Part shown: one piece after another, positions 12,517 to 25,156 of the stretch
Numbering within the stretch: the stretch's first letter is position 1
How the letters are laid out: every line of letters starts with the position of its first letter
The notes under the pieces: generated by a model
Told to the model about the DNA's origin: nothing
Databases searched by the model: none
The model's input: the letters and a program-made list of their open reading frames with translations, nothing else
DNA from: Aristolochia californica
Lineage: Eukaryota > Streptophyta > Magnoliopsida > Piperales > Aristolochiaceae
Direction: 5' to 3'
NCBI GenBank assembly: GCA_029961685.1
Contig: JARWKL010000005.1
Location: 43,313,357-43,377,356, forward strand
Length of the DNA stretch: 64,000 nt
Program-made: the position numbers and the translations under genes

Positions 12517-15500
12517 TCAAGAAGAAAGCTGAAACCGGCCAGTTGGTTTTCTCTTTCGCCAGCCCTGAACAACAGTAGAAATTCTTCAGAATGTTACAGA
12601 TTACTAAAACAAAAATGATGTCAACATAAGAGGGACGTGTTATCTCACAAATAATGCATAATAGACAAATGTTAGGCCTGCGAAAACGATAAACGCAATC
12701 TGAAATACATTGTACCTGCAAAGACCAGTTTGCACCCAACCTTGTTAACAATCATACACAAAACACTAAATAAAAGCACAACATTAAGGTCCAAACGTAG
12801 CTTTGAACTTACTTGTACAAATACTTAATACCACGTAGTGACTGCAATGTGTGGCCAAATATTTCTTGAGCAGCAGTTGCTTGTGCATAGTAAGCAAATG
12901 CTGTGGCACAGAACTGAATAACACTGCAAAAAGAATATACATTGTGAGCAACACCAATAAAATACTGAAACCCCTGTAAATAAGGGAGAAATAAAAGAGC
13001 GCATATCAGTAGAGTATCTACACTCTTAGATATACCATCACATACTGTTTATAATACATCTAGGGATATTTGGTCATTTTACCACTTTAGTAGTTAATTT
13101 TCTTTATGTAATCTTGTTCTACATGTTAAATTATATCAGTGGTTAAATTTTTATGTGTATAGGATGTGTAGTTAGGTAGATATCAGGAAATTAAGGTTTA
13201 TTACGTGTATTGGGGGATTTTTGTAATTTGTAACTCAAAACACCTATTTAAGAAGTCTGGGAATTTGTGTACAGTTCCCAACAAAGCCTTTTGGGCTCTT
13301 CAAAAAAAAATTCCTCTCTTTTCTCCTTTTTCTCTCAATTTTCTCCTTTTCCTTCACCCAAATCTGGATTTTTATATGGTATCATCAATAGATCGTTGCT
13401 GGGAGCAATCTACTACAAATTCTTACCATTTTTTAAGAATACGACCTGCTGGAAAGTGAAAAATTACAGGGTTTTGATGTTGGTTCATCAAAGTTAAAAC
13501 AAAATTCTTTTCTCTACGATAACCTTAGGGTTACTGGTCTTTATGAATCACTGAAGGACCCTCTACAATTTTATTACCCTAATTGGGTTCCTAATTGATT
13601 TTTTGAGATTTGCATCACCCAACCCAATTTTGGATGCCTACATCATCACCCAATTGATGGCATTAGCCCTAATTGCTACCATTTTTGCATGATATTGGTT
13701 GAAATAACTATGAATTGCTGGTTATTAGATTGTTGCTGAAATGCGCAAATCTTGTTTCTGTGTCCTAACCCTAATTTTGTAAGTAGGGCTCACCTTAGTG
13801 TTAAATCTGGAAATTGTCTGGAAGCTTAAATTGGTTATTTTATATCAATATTATGGCTGAGAAAAGATAAGTTTATACGCAGACTAGAGTAAATTTTGGG
13901 TTTAATGGAAAGGATATCATTATGATTACTTCGGAAAGATTGACAGGGCCTAATTATCTTAATTGGGCCAAGTCTATCAAAACGTATCTTATGAGTTGAA
14001 AGAAGTTGAAGTTTATTCGAGATAATCCTCCAATCTCTTTCGAGTTTATGAACTGTATACAATTTTTTTTGAGTTGAAAAGAGGAAATCAAACTGTTACA
14101 GAATATTATAGTGTGTTCCTTGGCATATGGCAAGAGATCAATGTATATCATCTGTTTACTATGAATGAAAATTAGTTGAGAAAATAGCAAAACCAACTGC
14201 TTGTTGCAAAAATTTTGGATGGTTTAGGTGTTGAATTTGATGTTATTTAAGCCCAAATGTTTGCTTCAGATGAAATCCCTAATCTCTTTACCACTTTTAA
14301 TCGGAGTATGAAGGCTGAGAAAACTGTTGTACTTGGAACAGGTAAAAGAAGTAAGATACTGGAAACCACTGCTCTTAATGCTTCCAACAGTACATCAGCC
14401 CCTACAAATTCCTCTAGAGGTAAAGGTAGAGGCTGAGGGCTCAGGCAAAGGTAGAGGACATGGTGATGGTAAGTCAGAAAAGAAGTGTGTTCATTGTGGC
14501 AGAAATAATCATTATTCTAACAAATGTTGGGTTAAGTTTGGGAAGCCTGCATGGGCTAATTCTACAACTCCAGGTAGTGGAAATGGGCGTTTAGATTCTT
14601 CTATGTCGGTTACACCAGGTTCTCCAAATGAGATGCAACAATTGATGCAGCAGTAGTAGATTGCTCAACATATGACCCAGATCTTTGTTGCTTCAACCTC
14701 AGTATTTGTAGCTCATGCTTCCATCTCAACTCCTAGTTCTACCAGTGTTGACTCAGGTTTGGCAATTTATCATGTTCACTCGCCACCATCCTGGGTTCTT
14801 GACTCAGGAACCTCCAAACACATGTCAAGTATGTTGTCATTGTTTTCCGATTTACAAGAGTCTGTGTGTCAAATATGTTAATCCTATAGATGGTTCTACC
14901 TTTCCTGTTCAAGGAGTAGGCAATGTTACTCCTGCTTCTTTTTTGTCTCCTCAGTCAGTGCTTTTTGTTCCCCAAGTTTCCTCTAAATTTGTCGTCGGTT
15001 AGTTAGCTAGCCAAGTCAATGAGTTGTTCCCTCACATTTTATCCTACTCATTGTGTTTTTCAGGATCTCGCAATGAGGAAGACGATTGGTTATGCTCATG
15101 AGAGAGATAGGCTATACTGCCTGGAGAACCATCGGCAGAATAGTATTCAAGCATTACATACCACAGATTCTCCTCTATAATGGCACTTGGGGCTAGGTCA
15201 TCCGTCTGCTAAAAAACTGACTCTTAAGTCTTTCCAGACTTTCCATATAGTTCTTCTTTTCAGTGCGAGTCGTGCCAATTGGGCAAGCAACACAGAAGTT
15301 TGTTTCCAGTCTTGTCTCATAGAACCAATCATCTATTTGAGATTGTACATTGAGACATCTGGGGTCCTTGTCCTGTGACTAGTCAGTTTGGTCGTAGGTA
15401 TTTTATTTCCTTTATCGATGATTTTAGTATGTGTACTTCGATTTACCTTCTTAAAGAATTTGAGGCTTTTGATGTATTCAAATTTTTTTTCAATGAAATA

Positions 15501-18500
15501 AAAAATCAGTTTGCTGCTTTGTTTCATATCTTGCATAATGATAATGGCCTTGAGTTCATGAGTCATAATTCCAAGTCTTTTGTCAAGAACAAGGAATTAT
15601 TTATCAGACATCGTGTCGTTATCCCTTAGCAAAATGGCGTAGCTAAACGTAAAAATTGCCATTTACTGGAGGTAGTTAGGATAATGATGATACATATGCA
15701 TGTGCCCAAGCCTTATTGGGGTGATGTTGTTCTTACAACCTATTTCTTGGTTAATAGAGTGTCTTCATCTGTGTTACAAGGAAAAATTCCTATGCAGGTC
15801 CTTTTGCCGACTGCAATATTATTTTCTAGTTCTCCATGCACGTTTGGATATGTTTGTTTTGCTCATGTATTTGGGTCTTCCAGGGATGAGTTGTCTCCCC
15901 AAGCAATTAAGTGTGTCTTTTTTGGGTACTCTCACACACAAAAGGGGTACAAATGTTTTTGCCTGTTCACAAGAAAAATATTTGTATATACTGATGTTAC
16001 TTTCTTTGAGAATATAACATTCTTTTCATTTGTGTCTCTATCTTCTGATCTTATTGTCTCACCTGAACCAGCACAATTATCCTTGTACCAGTTGATGAGT
16101 CTGTTGGACTGTCACAAGTTGTCACTATCGAGAAACCATTACATGTATATAAACGCTAGAAAGAAGTATCACCACCGACTCTCTCACCTGACCATGACTC
16201 TACTTTGTCTCAAGATCCTGAAGGTAATGATCTACATCTTCCTATTGCACTTAGGAAGGATGTTAGGAAAAGTAAAGGTACGCAGTATCCATTTTCTCAA
16301 TATGTGTTTTTTTGTTCCTTATCTGACTCCTATAAAAATTTTGCTTTGTCCATTTCTACCTGCACTATCCCATTTTCAGTGCAGGAGGCCTTCTCATCTC
16401 CTCATTTGAAGCAAGGTATGGCTGTTGAAATGGATGCTTTGATAGATCAAGACACTTGGCAACTATATGATCTACCATTTGGGGCCAAAGTTGTCGGTTG
16501 TCATTGGGTTTATACTATCAAGTATAATGCAGACGATTCTATTGAGCGGTATAAAGCTTGGTTGGTTACGAAGGGGTATATTCAAACCTTTGGTATTTAT
16601 GTGTTTGAAACCTTTTCACATATTGCTCGTTTGTCGGTATTTTGCTCTTAGTTGCAGTGAATTAGGGGTAATCCCTACATCAACTGGACATTAAAAACGC
16701 ATTCTTATATGGTGATCTGGAAGAAGAAGTACATATGAAACAACCTCTAGGACATATTGCTCAAGGGGAGACACATAAAGTATGCAGACTTAATAAGGCG
16801 ATTTATGGACTGAAGCAGAGTCCACGTGCTTGGTTTGAAAAATTCAGGCAAGTTGTGCTATCTATGGGGTTCTCGATGAGTCATTGTGATCACTCTTTGT
16901 TTGTGATGAAGAGGTCCTCTGGAATTGTCGTGTTTTTGGTTTATGTAGACAACATTATATTCTCTAGGAGTGATATTTTTGGTATAGAGGATACCAAGTC
17001 TTACTTGTCAGCACATTTTCAAACTAAAGACTTGGGACCGTTGAAATACTTTTTAGGCATTGAAGTAGTGAAAAGTAAAGAAGGCATTGTGATGACACAA
17101 AATAAGTATGTCACAAATATGTTTCAACGGTATGGTTTGTTGGGAGCCAAGCCAACTGATACCACAATGGAAGTGGGACATAATCTCCATGATGAGTAGA
17201 GTGATGAATTAAATGACAGAACACAATATCGGAGGTTAGTGAGAAAATTAATTTGTGCAACAATAACTAGACCTGGCATTCTTTTGTAGTAAGTGTAGTG
17301 AGATAGTTTATGGAACGTCCTCGGAAAGTACTCTTAAAAACTGCACAAAGAATTTTGAGGTATTTGAAAGGAGCACCAGGAAAAAAGTATTTTCTTTAGA
17401 CCTAACAGTCGTATGAAGATAGAGGCTTTCTCTGATGAAAACTATGTAGGGTCTAAAGTGGACAGAAAATCAACCTCTGGATATTGTCTTCCTAGGAAGA
17501 AATTTGGTTTGTTGGCGAAGTTTAAGCAGAATATTGTAGCCCAATTTAGTGAAGAAATTGAATACAGGGCAAAGGCTCACACAATGAGCGAGTTGATGTG
17601 GGTTAGGTTAGTCTCACGAGAGTTGGGTTTCAACCAAGATGAACTGATGAACATGTTTTGTGATAAACAGGTTGTGATTTTTATTGCAAATAACCCTGTT
17701 TTCCATGAGAGGCCTAAACATATAGAAGTGGATTGCCACTTCATTCGAGATGCGGTGATGAAAATGAGGTAGTGACTCCGTTTGTTTAGTCTAGAGATCA
17801 GTTGAGAGAAGTCTTCACCAAGGCTCCTAGGCAAGCAAGAATTTATATCATTCTGCAACAAGCTGAGACTCCAGGATATATACCGTCCAGCTTGAGGGTG
17901 AGTGTTAGAAAATACATCCAGTGTATTTTGGTCATTTTACCAATTCAGTGGGTAATTTTCTTTATGTAATCTTGTTCTTCATGTTAAATTATATCAGTGG
18001 TTAAATTTTCATGTACATAGGATGTGTAGTTAGGGAGAAATAAGGAGATTAAGATTTATTAAGTGTAAAGGGGGATTTTTGTAATTTGTAACTCAAAACA
18101 CCTATTTAAGAAGTCTAGGAATTCATGCACAGTTCCCAACAAAGCCTTTCAGGCTCTTCAGAAATTCCTTCTTCTCATTTCTCCTCTTCCATCACCCAAA
18201 TCTGGATTTTTACATATAGGATATGCATCATTTGTCAATTAAATCTCTACCTAAGTGAAAGCAATGTTTTGTGGTGAAAAATCACTAGACTGACCATAGC
18301 CCAATATAACCAAACTACAAGCTCAGACACTTTCCAAACAGCCACAAAACATGGGATAAAATTTCAGAAGCTTTTCTCATGAGGAAAGAAAAAGAGAACA
18401 ATATAAACAAACCTGATAGAGCATAAAAGTATGAGACCCACATTGAAAAGGAAAGAGTTCATTAGAGTTGCTCCCCACCTGTCACAAGAAAATCAGTGAG

Positions 18501-21500
18501 CAACAAAAATGGAAATCAAAACTTATCAAACAAACAAATTACAACATTAGATGTGACATGGTTCTTTACTTCATAGGATGAATGGTTATGAAAACCAATC
18601 TTAGGCCTAGCATCATAGCTCCTGCAATCACTGCAAGAAGAAGGTAGAAGCAGAAGAAGGCAAATGCTGCTGTCCCTAGAAGGCCTTGTAAACAGAAAAA
18701 AAAAAACATATAGTTCAAACAATAATCCCAGAAAATACACCAAAGAACAGAAGATAGATAAAAAGAGAAACCAAAAAAAAAAAAAAAAAACTCTGACAGC
18801 ATACCCCATACATCATCCAGCTTGATGAAAACCTCATTCAGGAAAGAAGAAAGTGGAGGATCAATCAAGAGATATATAACAATATGTGCAATCCAAGCCA
18901 CAGAAACGATCAATCTGAAGACAATAAAATAGAGTATGTTAAGCCAGAAGAGTGCTGTTTGAACAGGAATCAGCAAAAGGAAATCAGTATGGAACAAAAA
19001 GAAACGATATCCATTTATTCAAAGAACCCAAAAGGTAGAATCCCTAGAACAAGTCAGAGAAAAACATTGTAAAATATTTGAAGTGCAAGAAAAAAAAATC
19101 TGAAAACAGAGAGGTAACTAGATCCTCAATCTGGGAAAATGCCAATGGTAAATAACCTATAACCACTCTTTTACCTACAAAATGATCAGAAAATGTTTCA
19201 AATTGTCTGAGAAACTCCAAGACAATCTAAACAAGATAAAGTAATTTGACCCATCACACCAGTAAAGCCAGAATATAATCTTTTATACATTTGCTAAAAC
19301 GTCTAGAGCTAGACTCACTGTTATCAGGTATATGCAATGAGAAGTATCTTTTAACTATTTGATAACACACACAAGCTACACCCCTTTCCCTTAGTGAGGC
19401 TTGAACCAAGACATTACACTAAAAACCCACTCATGTGACCTTTGAGCCAAAGGCCCAATCCACAATCCCTCATGTAGCATAAAGCTGATTTTGGCTTACC
19501 CAATACTGCAATACCTATTAATAAAACAATGTCTACATAGTCCATTAAGATGACACAACCTCTAAAATTAGTTGAACCAAGTTCTCATCATTAAATATTT
19601 AAACAATAAAAGAATATACAGAAATATTGAGCCATCCAAATCTGTCATACAACTCTAATGGAAGCAACTGCCATCAGTTACACCTCTGGGCAAAATGACA
19701 ACATGAAATCTCTTCCTGAGTTTGTTAAGAAGAAATCTGACTTTCCATCGAACAAAATCATCATGCTCTTGAAATACTGGGACAAAGCTGATTGTGTCAC
19801 ACAGAGATTTAGCTCTCTCACAGTATTTCATTGCTAAGAGGTTCATAGTTTAAAAAACATGACTATGTATTATTTCATGTGCAAGTCTTCGCCATAAAAA
19901 CAGATTTCAGGATAAAATAACATTGGGCTGGTTTCTTCTCAGTGCCCTATATGGAACAAAGACGACAATGAGGAAACATACAGCTTGTTTCCCTCTAAAT
20001 AATGTCACAACTCAAAATTTTACACACATTTAATGAGAAAAGAAAATTTTCAATTTGAGTGCTTACCCTATGACACCCAAAATGAGCTTCAAAAAGTAGC
20101 CAAGAACAGTGAAAGCCCAAGTGGCCTCTGCCTATATGAATTATGTGCAGATATAAGAATCAGCATAAATAATAACCAAAGTTACATTGCAGATCAATTA
20201 TGTAACTTTACAGCAAGCACCTTTTCTCCTTGAGGATACATCTCCTCCAAAGCCTTCACATCTTCTTCCAAAAGGAGCAATTCCTGTAGAAGCACACAGT
20301 AGATTTCTGGATCATATTATCGATATTTAAATGAACTGGAGTGCAGAATTCATACAAAATTTCATAATAAGCTTTAAAAGAGACCAAAAGTAGCAGCGGC
20401 AAAAGACATCTATAAGAACTGTGAGGTTTGAAAAGCATCTTTGCCGTGTACCTTTTCAACTGCCTTTACATTTTTACGCCATTTTCTCCCCTTAGAACCA
20501 CTTCGCTCTTCCTGGTGAAGAGCATCAGCAGCTTTTTTTACCTCTCTTGCTTTTTTGCCAAGTTCGGTTGCTTCCTGTAGGATTTAGCACCATTAATCTA
20601 TAAGCATTGGTGCTGGAAAAATGAGCTTTCACTATGAAATTTACAAGAAAAAGAGTTGATAATAATAAATTATGTTTCATTGTATTAAGCACCTTAATGT
20701 ACTGTGAGCGAGTAATAACAGACTTTGGGCGCCTCACAAATGAAAATATAAGTCCTAATGGCAAGCAGGCGATTCCAACACCTCCAAATATCTGAATAAA
20801 GCATCATTAAAATACAGTCAGAGCTTAACTATCTGTGAGACTGCATGCAAATGTATGTTCATTAGTAGTTAAACTGCAGGTTTCATGTTAAAGAAACATA
20901 CAGAGAAAAGCACAGATCCAACAATGGTCGCGAGAGCAACCACGTATTCTGGAAAGGTAGCCCTCATGGTCCAAGTCTTTTCAGATGAAGCACTTGCTGA
21001 GTATGCAGAGCACTAGAGAAAAGGACAGCCAACAGTAAGTATAAACAGAATCAGGAAGAAATTAACCACGATTTGAGGTATATAGATATTGAAATACAAC
21101 AGATTTTTTTCAATATGAAAATATCATGAGAGAAATAACAATCAGACAAATAAAGAAACTTATTTAGAAAAAGAGAAAGAGTGTAGAGGCATAGAACCTG
21201 ATGATTTGATGTCCCAATACATGGTTGGGTGCTTGAGAAATCCGTCAGAGAACTGGGAAATGTTGTTGCAGATGATGAAAGATGCCTAACTGTGAAGTCC
21301 ACCTTTCCAACAAGTCCTGAAACCGGTAAAAAATAAATGAAGCACTATTATTTGGGCTCAATATATTTGAAGAAGAAATTACAGATCTTGAGCTTAAACA
21401 TCCACTACAGTTTCTTTGCAACTGACACGGGGATAAATAAGCACAAGAAATGTTTCATATGTATGGCACTAGTTGAGACAACAATAGGAAGTGGCTACCA

Positions 21501-22456
21501 TTATGTTTCATTTAAACACGATGCCAAAAGGTAGGTCTTATGAAAACAGCCTCTGCGAGCCCCCAGCTTGACAAAATATTTCAGTTAGAACAAGTAAATG
21601 GTACCAACAGATGCCATGAATGGTAGGAACTCCAACTCGTTATTATACAAACAGTGGGAAAAAGTACATTATCTACAACAATTGAGAAAAGTCATGAGTG
21701 CAAATGCCATACTGCAAAGGGGTCACCAATAAAATAACACTCCCAGAGCTTCCTTATGGAGGTTTCCACGATGCAAAAATTGGTGACATACGACACTAGA
21801 ATTGCAGTATTGATGGTTTGAGTTATCATATTAATGAATTGAAAATCTCGACAAAAAAAGCTCTATGCACTCGCAAAAGATATAAGATAGATGCTTCACG
21901 TCCACATCGTTGCAACAGAAAGACAAATTGCTGGAAACTAACCATATAAAATGCCCAGCAACAGCGCGCAAACAATGGCGGTCATCCCCACCCACAGCAG
22001 AGCACTCTTTACCCGATTCCCCACGCTCCTGCATATTGTGCATTACCATCGCTTACCGTCCTATTTGCAAAGAAATGAATGCAAGTAAAAGAAGAAAAGA
22101 GCTCACTTGTCCTGATCCCCTTCGTAGAAGAACATGGCGAAGGGGATAATGAAGAAGACAAGTATGGCGTCTGCAATATAGACAGCAAGCCAGAGATCCT
22201 TCATGGGTAGGGTGAGATTGCAGGCACCATTGTAGATGGCGTTCCGACAAGCCTGTCTGTTGGCCACGTCCGCCGGAAGCATTAAGATCGAGATTACGGC
22301 GACGGAAATACCAAAAACGACCACGAATTTAGGGAAATAAGCCTGGTTCTTGTCATCGGGATGCTGGTAGTTCACAAGAAGATAGACGCTGACGAGAAGA
22401 ACAAGGACACACACCACTATAGCAACAATCAACAGAGCTAAATTGAAATCGCCCAT
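12517..22456 (-). CDS. LMBR1-like multipass membrane protein
   Basis: Fourteen exons on the minus strand: 22456-22107, 22028-21943, 21316-21198, 21012-20902, 20791-20693, 20574-20452, 20283-20221, 20131-20067, 18914-18805, 18684-18570, 18478-18413, 12923-12813, 12715-12649 and 12564-12517. Phases agree throughout and give 510 aa, the size of the plant LMBR1/LIMR family (Arabidopsis At5g01460, At3g08930). It opens [20 protein letters not shown], a first membrane helix, and about nine hydrophobic segments follow. A charged central loop is encoded by exons 6-7 ([17 protein letters not shown] onward). The end is [15 protein letters not shown]. Function in plants is not established; animal relatives include cobalamin exporter LMBRD1 and lipocalin receptor LIMR. 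Intron 11 is 5489 bp because a copia element sits in it, antisense. The gene is divergent from the PSF3 gene. Confidence 0.92.
13046..13376 (+). repeat. 5' LTR of the intronic copia element
   Basis: It begins TGTTTATAATACATC and ends GGATTTTTATA, where the canonical CA end has decayed to TA. A TATTTAAG box lies at 13245-13252. It matches 17903-18214. Confidence 0.85.
13377..13388 (+). other. primer binding site of the intronic copia element
   Basis: TGGTATCATCAA directly follows the LTR. Its first eight bases match the initiator-tRNA-Met type PBS TGGTATCAGAGC. Confidence 0.7.
14327..17772 (+). pseudogene. copia gag-pol relic (intronic element)
   Basis: Segments in several frames are recognisable. 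A CCHC zinc knuckle [14 protein letters not shown] lies at 14486-14527, and the protease core [10 protein letters not shown] at about 14792-14821. Integrase is split by stops, with a DDE-domain part near 15380-15660 and [16 protein letters not shown] near 15843-15890. Reverse transcriptase spans about 16400-17200, and its active site reads YVDN (16942-16953) instead of YVDD. RNase H fragments lie at 17413-17772, ending [17 protein letters not shown]. Stops, frameshifts and the altered active site make the element unable to move by itself. Confidence 0.85.
17903..18214 (+). repeat. 3' LTR of the intronic copia element
   Basis: It begins TGTTAGAAAATACATCC after a purine-rich stretch AGCTTGAGGGTGAG (about 17889-17902), and ends GGATTTTTACA. 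Confidence 0.85.
19370..19461 (-). mobile_element. tRNA-like SINE, copy 2
   Basis: Read on the minus strand it opens GGATTGGGCCTTTGGCTCAA, has a perfect B box GGTTCAAGCC and then CTCACTAAGG, closely matching copy 1 in the inositol kinase gene. It lies in intron 8 of the LMBR1-like gene, in the same sense as the gene. The 3' part beyond about 90 bp is missing or not recognisable. Confidence 0.6.
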
Positions 22457-23978
22457 TGTTGATCTCTCCTCTGCCTATCCTTCTTGCGCCTCTATCTTTT
22501 GCCCTTACTTTCGTCTTCGCCTCCTCTTCGTTTCTGTTTAATCCGGTGATAAATCATGTGATTCGATCTGTCCGAAGACCGAAATATGCCGCTCTCCCTG
22601 GCTCAAATCTGTCTGAAGGCGCCCCACGGTCGCCGGTGAGTCCTCACTTTCTTTTTCCTTTCTGTTTTGTTTCCGCTGATCGAAATCGGGGGTCTCCTGC
22701 TCGAACGCGTGAAGGGCGAAAATCGTGATTTCCAACACAAATTAAACTTAAAATTAAATGACCATATTGCCCTGCTTCATTTGAGGCTTTCGACGAGTAA
22801 GAGTTAGTGTTTTTCTGATCTGGCAAGAAGGTTTTCCGTAATTAGGCGGTACAACCTGTTGAAGAGAGGAGACCCATTATTTTATCATGAAATGACAAAA
22901 TAACCTTTTGTATCTAGTACTTGCGGAGATAGGTGGCCGATATTATGGTAAAAGATAGCCACTTTTTCGTCATTCTACTCACCGTGATCTTTGCTACGCA
23001 TTCTTGTTTTTTTGACAAGTTCGCGGCAGATTGGAGAATTTTTTGTTTTCGAAATTCCTTCCCGCTTTTTCTCTTACAAAACCCCTTTCAAGTTTCGACT
23101 CTGTTCTGTTCCCATTGCGATAACAAGAAGAAGCAAGGTACTTAGCTTCCTATTCGTTCGATTTTGTTTTTTGCATGGAATTACTGCTTATTCTGTGGAT
23201 CCTTTTTTTTTTTTTTTGTACGGTGAGCATATACCGGCGATCCATGTTTTCTTTTAATTCTCTTTTTTCCTTTTCAATAATGAATTTAACGGCACCTTTC
23301 AGAACTACTCTATATTCATTTTCTAACTATCTGCGAGGGCACAAGATTTTGTTTGAACTTGGACCTGATGTAATAAGCGTATTAGAGGTTTAACTTCTAC
23401 TCCTACAAGGTTATACCTACAGTTCTAATCAGACCCAACTGCTATCTGATACATTCCCAACACTGTTTTTTTTTTTTTTTTGTCAAAATAATGATAACGT
23501 CGTTTCTTCTTCAATTTGTCGATTGACTCTTTGGCTCAAGGGCATTGAGGGGTTTCTTACTGTATGCTTTTGGATTCAGCTCTCTTTGGATGTTTTGGTA
23601 TCCCTAGCATGTGTAGCCATTTTTTTTTTGAAGAAATTATGGAAAAAAAGTGACTGAGGCTGGCTGTGGACCTAGCTTATTTTAATGGCATTATTCATTG
23701 ATAAAGGGTTTCATCTGGTTGTAGAAGTACAAAGAGTGTTTCCCACTAAACATGGAACTCAGCTTGTTATTTTGATTTACTTATGCTTCATGTCATGTGT
23801 GGTTTATATTTGTCTACTTTGCTGTTGTAACTATGACTGTTGCTATCGGGATACCTTTTTGATATTCATGAGCTTCAATGATTTGAAAGTAGTTCTTCCT
23901 GCTAATGGGCTGTACATTTCATACAGAAGTTTATCTGGAAGAAAAAGAAAAGGGCTTTCAGGACAAGTGGGCTCTCAC
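22457..23978. promoter_or_regulatory. divergent promoter region, LMBR1-like / PSF3
   Basis: The LMBR1-like start codon and the PSF3 start codon face apart across 1.5 kb. A GTGAGT donor after GTCGCCG (22637-22642) could end a non-coding first exon of PSF3, leaving a 5' UTR intron of about 1.3 kb; this is inference. Runs of 14-17 T occur at about 23203 and 23468. No coding sequence was recognised. Confidence 0.5.
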
Positions 23979-25156
23979 ATGGCAAACTATTACAATATTG
24001 ATGACATTTTGATGGAAGAGGAGGTTGAAGCTTTTTATTGTTTAATTTCAATGGTTTTATGTTTCTAAAAAAGTTAAATCTCTTCCTTCTCATTTAAGTT
24101 TGTGGTGGAGTTGCAGCTAGTATCAGTTGTTTTTCAAGTTGGAGCTAATGGTGTTGGATTGCTTGATCCTGGTTGTGAAACAAATGATGTAAGTACGGTG
24201 GAATCCTCATTTTTTTTCCCCTGCTAAAAAAACCATTAATTGTTTCTCCTTTTTTTTTTTTTTTTTTGTTAAGGTTGAAAAAGGTGCAAAGGTAGATTTA
24301 CCATTCTGGCTTGCTCATGAACTATATTCAAGACAAGTAGTTTCAATCAATGTGCCAACTTGTTTCAGTCAAAAGTAATGCTCTACTTCCCTATTTGATA
24401 CTCTTTCTCGCATAGTTTAACTGAAGAATTATGAGAAATAGTATAGACAACTGATTGATGAAAGGTACCCTATCCTTAGCTTTAATATGGTGCATGTGGC
24501 ATTACCAGGACATGGAAGGAAGTTCAAGCTGATGCTGCCTGTGTCGACTTAAGAAGCAGATGTCCATACTTCTATGAGCTGGGCTGTAGGGTTGCACCTT
24601 TGTGAGTTTTTCTCTTTGTCATGTCCATCTGCTCAAAGTTTCTATGAGGGAAAGTCAACTTAGTGAATTTGAGTAACCAGATTACATGGTGTCTTTATTG
24701 AAAGTTCCTGTTATCTAACTCAGCTTGCTTAGTGTTGTCTTTAATTAAAAAAAAAAGGCCTTGTTCTTTACCTGATCTTGCTTAGTTGTGGCAGGGTGGG
24801 TGACAGAAGCATTGGCTCCTTTCTCCTTTACACATTTGCAGGAAGGTATAAGGAAGCCCTTTGTAAGGGACACAGTGCTGGATTCAATTCAACCCCTAAA
24901 TTCCTGCCACTTCTTACAAAAGAGGAATCCCAACGTGAGATCTTTGTTGCGTTTTGTGATATCATTGTTCTGTAGCTATTGGTTTTGTGATGGTGGTCCA
25001 TCAATTCTATAAAAAAATAACTTCTATAAGTTTTCTATAGTGTTTGAAGCAGCACGGTCATCAATGGCAGCTTATAAGAAATGGCGAGTTGGCGGATCAA
25101 GATTAGAGAGAGCATCCATTCTGGGCAAAAAGAGGAAGTCAGCAGCTGAGGTGTAA
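23979..25156 (+). CDS. PSF3: DNA replication complex GINS subunit PSF3
   Basis: Six exons (23979-24023, 24117-24188, 24274-24374, 24509-24601, 24795-24934, 25041-25156) join to give 188 aa, close to the usual length for plant PSF3. It starts MANYYNIDDILMEEE, a short N-terminal motif shared by the family. Next comes KGAKVDLPFWLAHELYSRQ in exon 3, then DLRSRCPYFYELGCRVAPL in exon 4, and the alpha-helical GDRSIGSFLLYTFAGRYKEA in exon 5. The basic tail RASILGKKRKSAAEV ends the protein. PSF3 is one of four GINS subunits; with Cdc45 and MCM2-7 it forms the CMG helicase in the nucleus. No odd features were seen. Confidence 0.92.

Larger units (their letters stand above)
13046..18214 (+). mobile_element. 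decayed Ty1/copia LTR retrotransposon in LMBR1-like intron 11
   Basis: LTRs of 331 bp (13046-13376) and 312 bp (17903-18214) flank about 4.5 kb with gag, protease, integrase, reverse transcriptase and RNase H remnants in copia order on the plus strand. A primer binding site follows the left LTR and a purine tract precedes the right one. By eye the LTRs differ at roughly one base in eight to ten, so the insertion is old. The coding region has many stops and frameshifts. The flanks are CATAC on the left and TATAG on the right, so no clean target duplication is seen. It is antisense to its host gene. Confidence 0.9.

Noticed and set aside
13205..13459. 84-codon frame in the left copia LTR
   Set aside because: It is LTR sequence reading into the PBS, not a gene.
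23523..23590. Fourth SINE copy
   Set aside because: Only TTTGGCTCAAGGGCAT resembles the A-box region; the B box is disrupted and the rest does not align.
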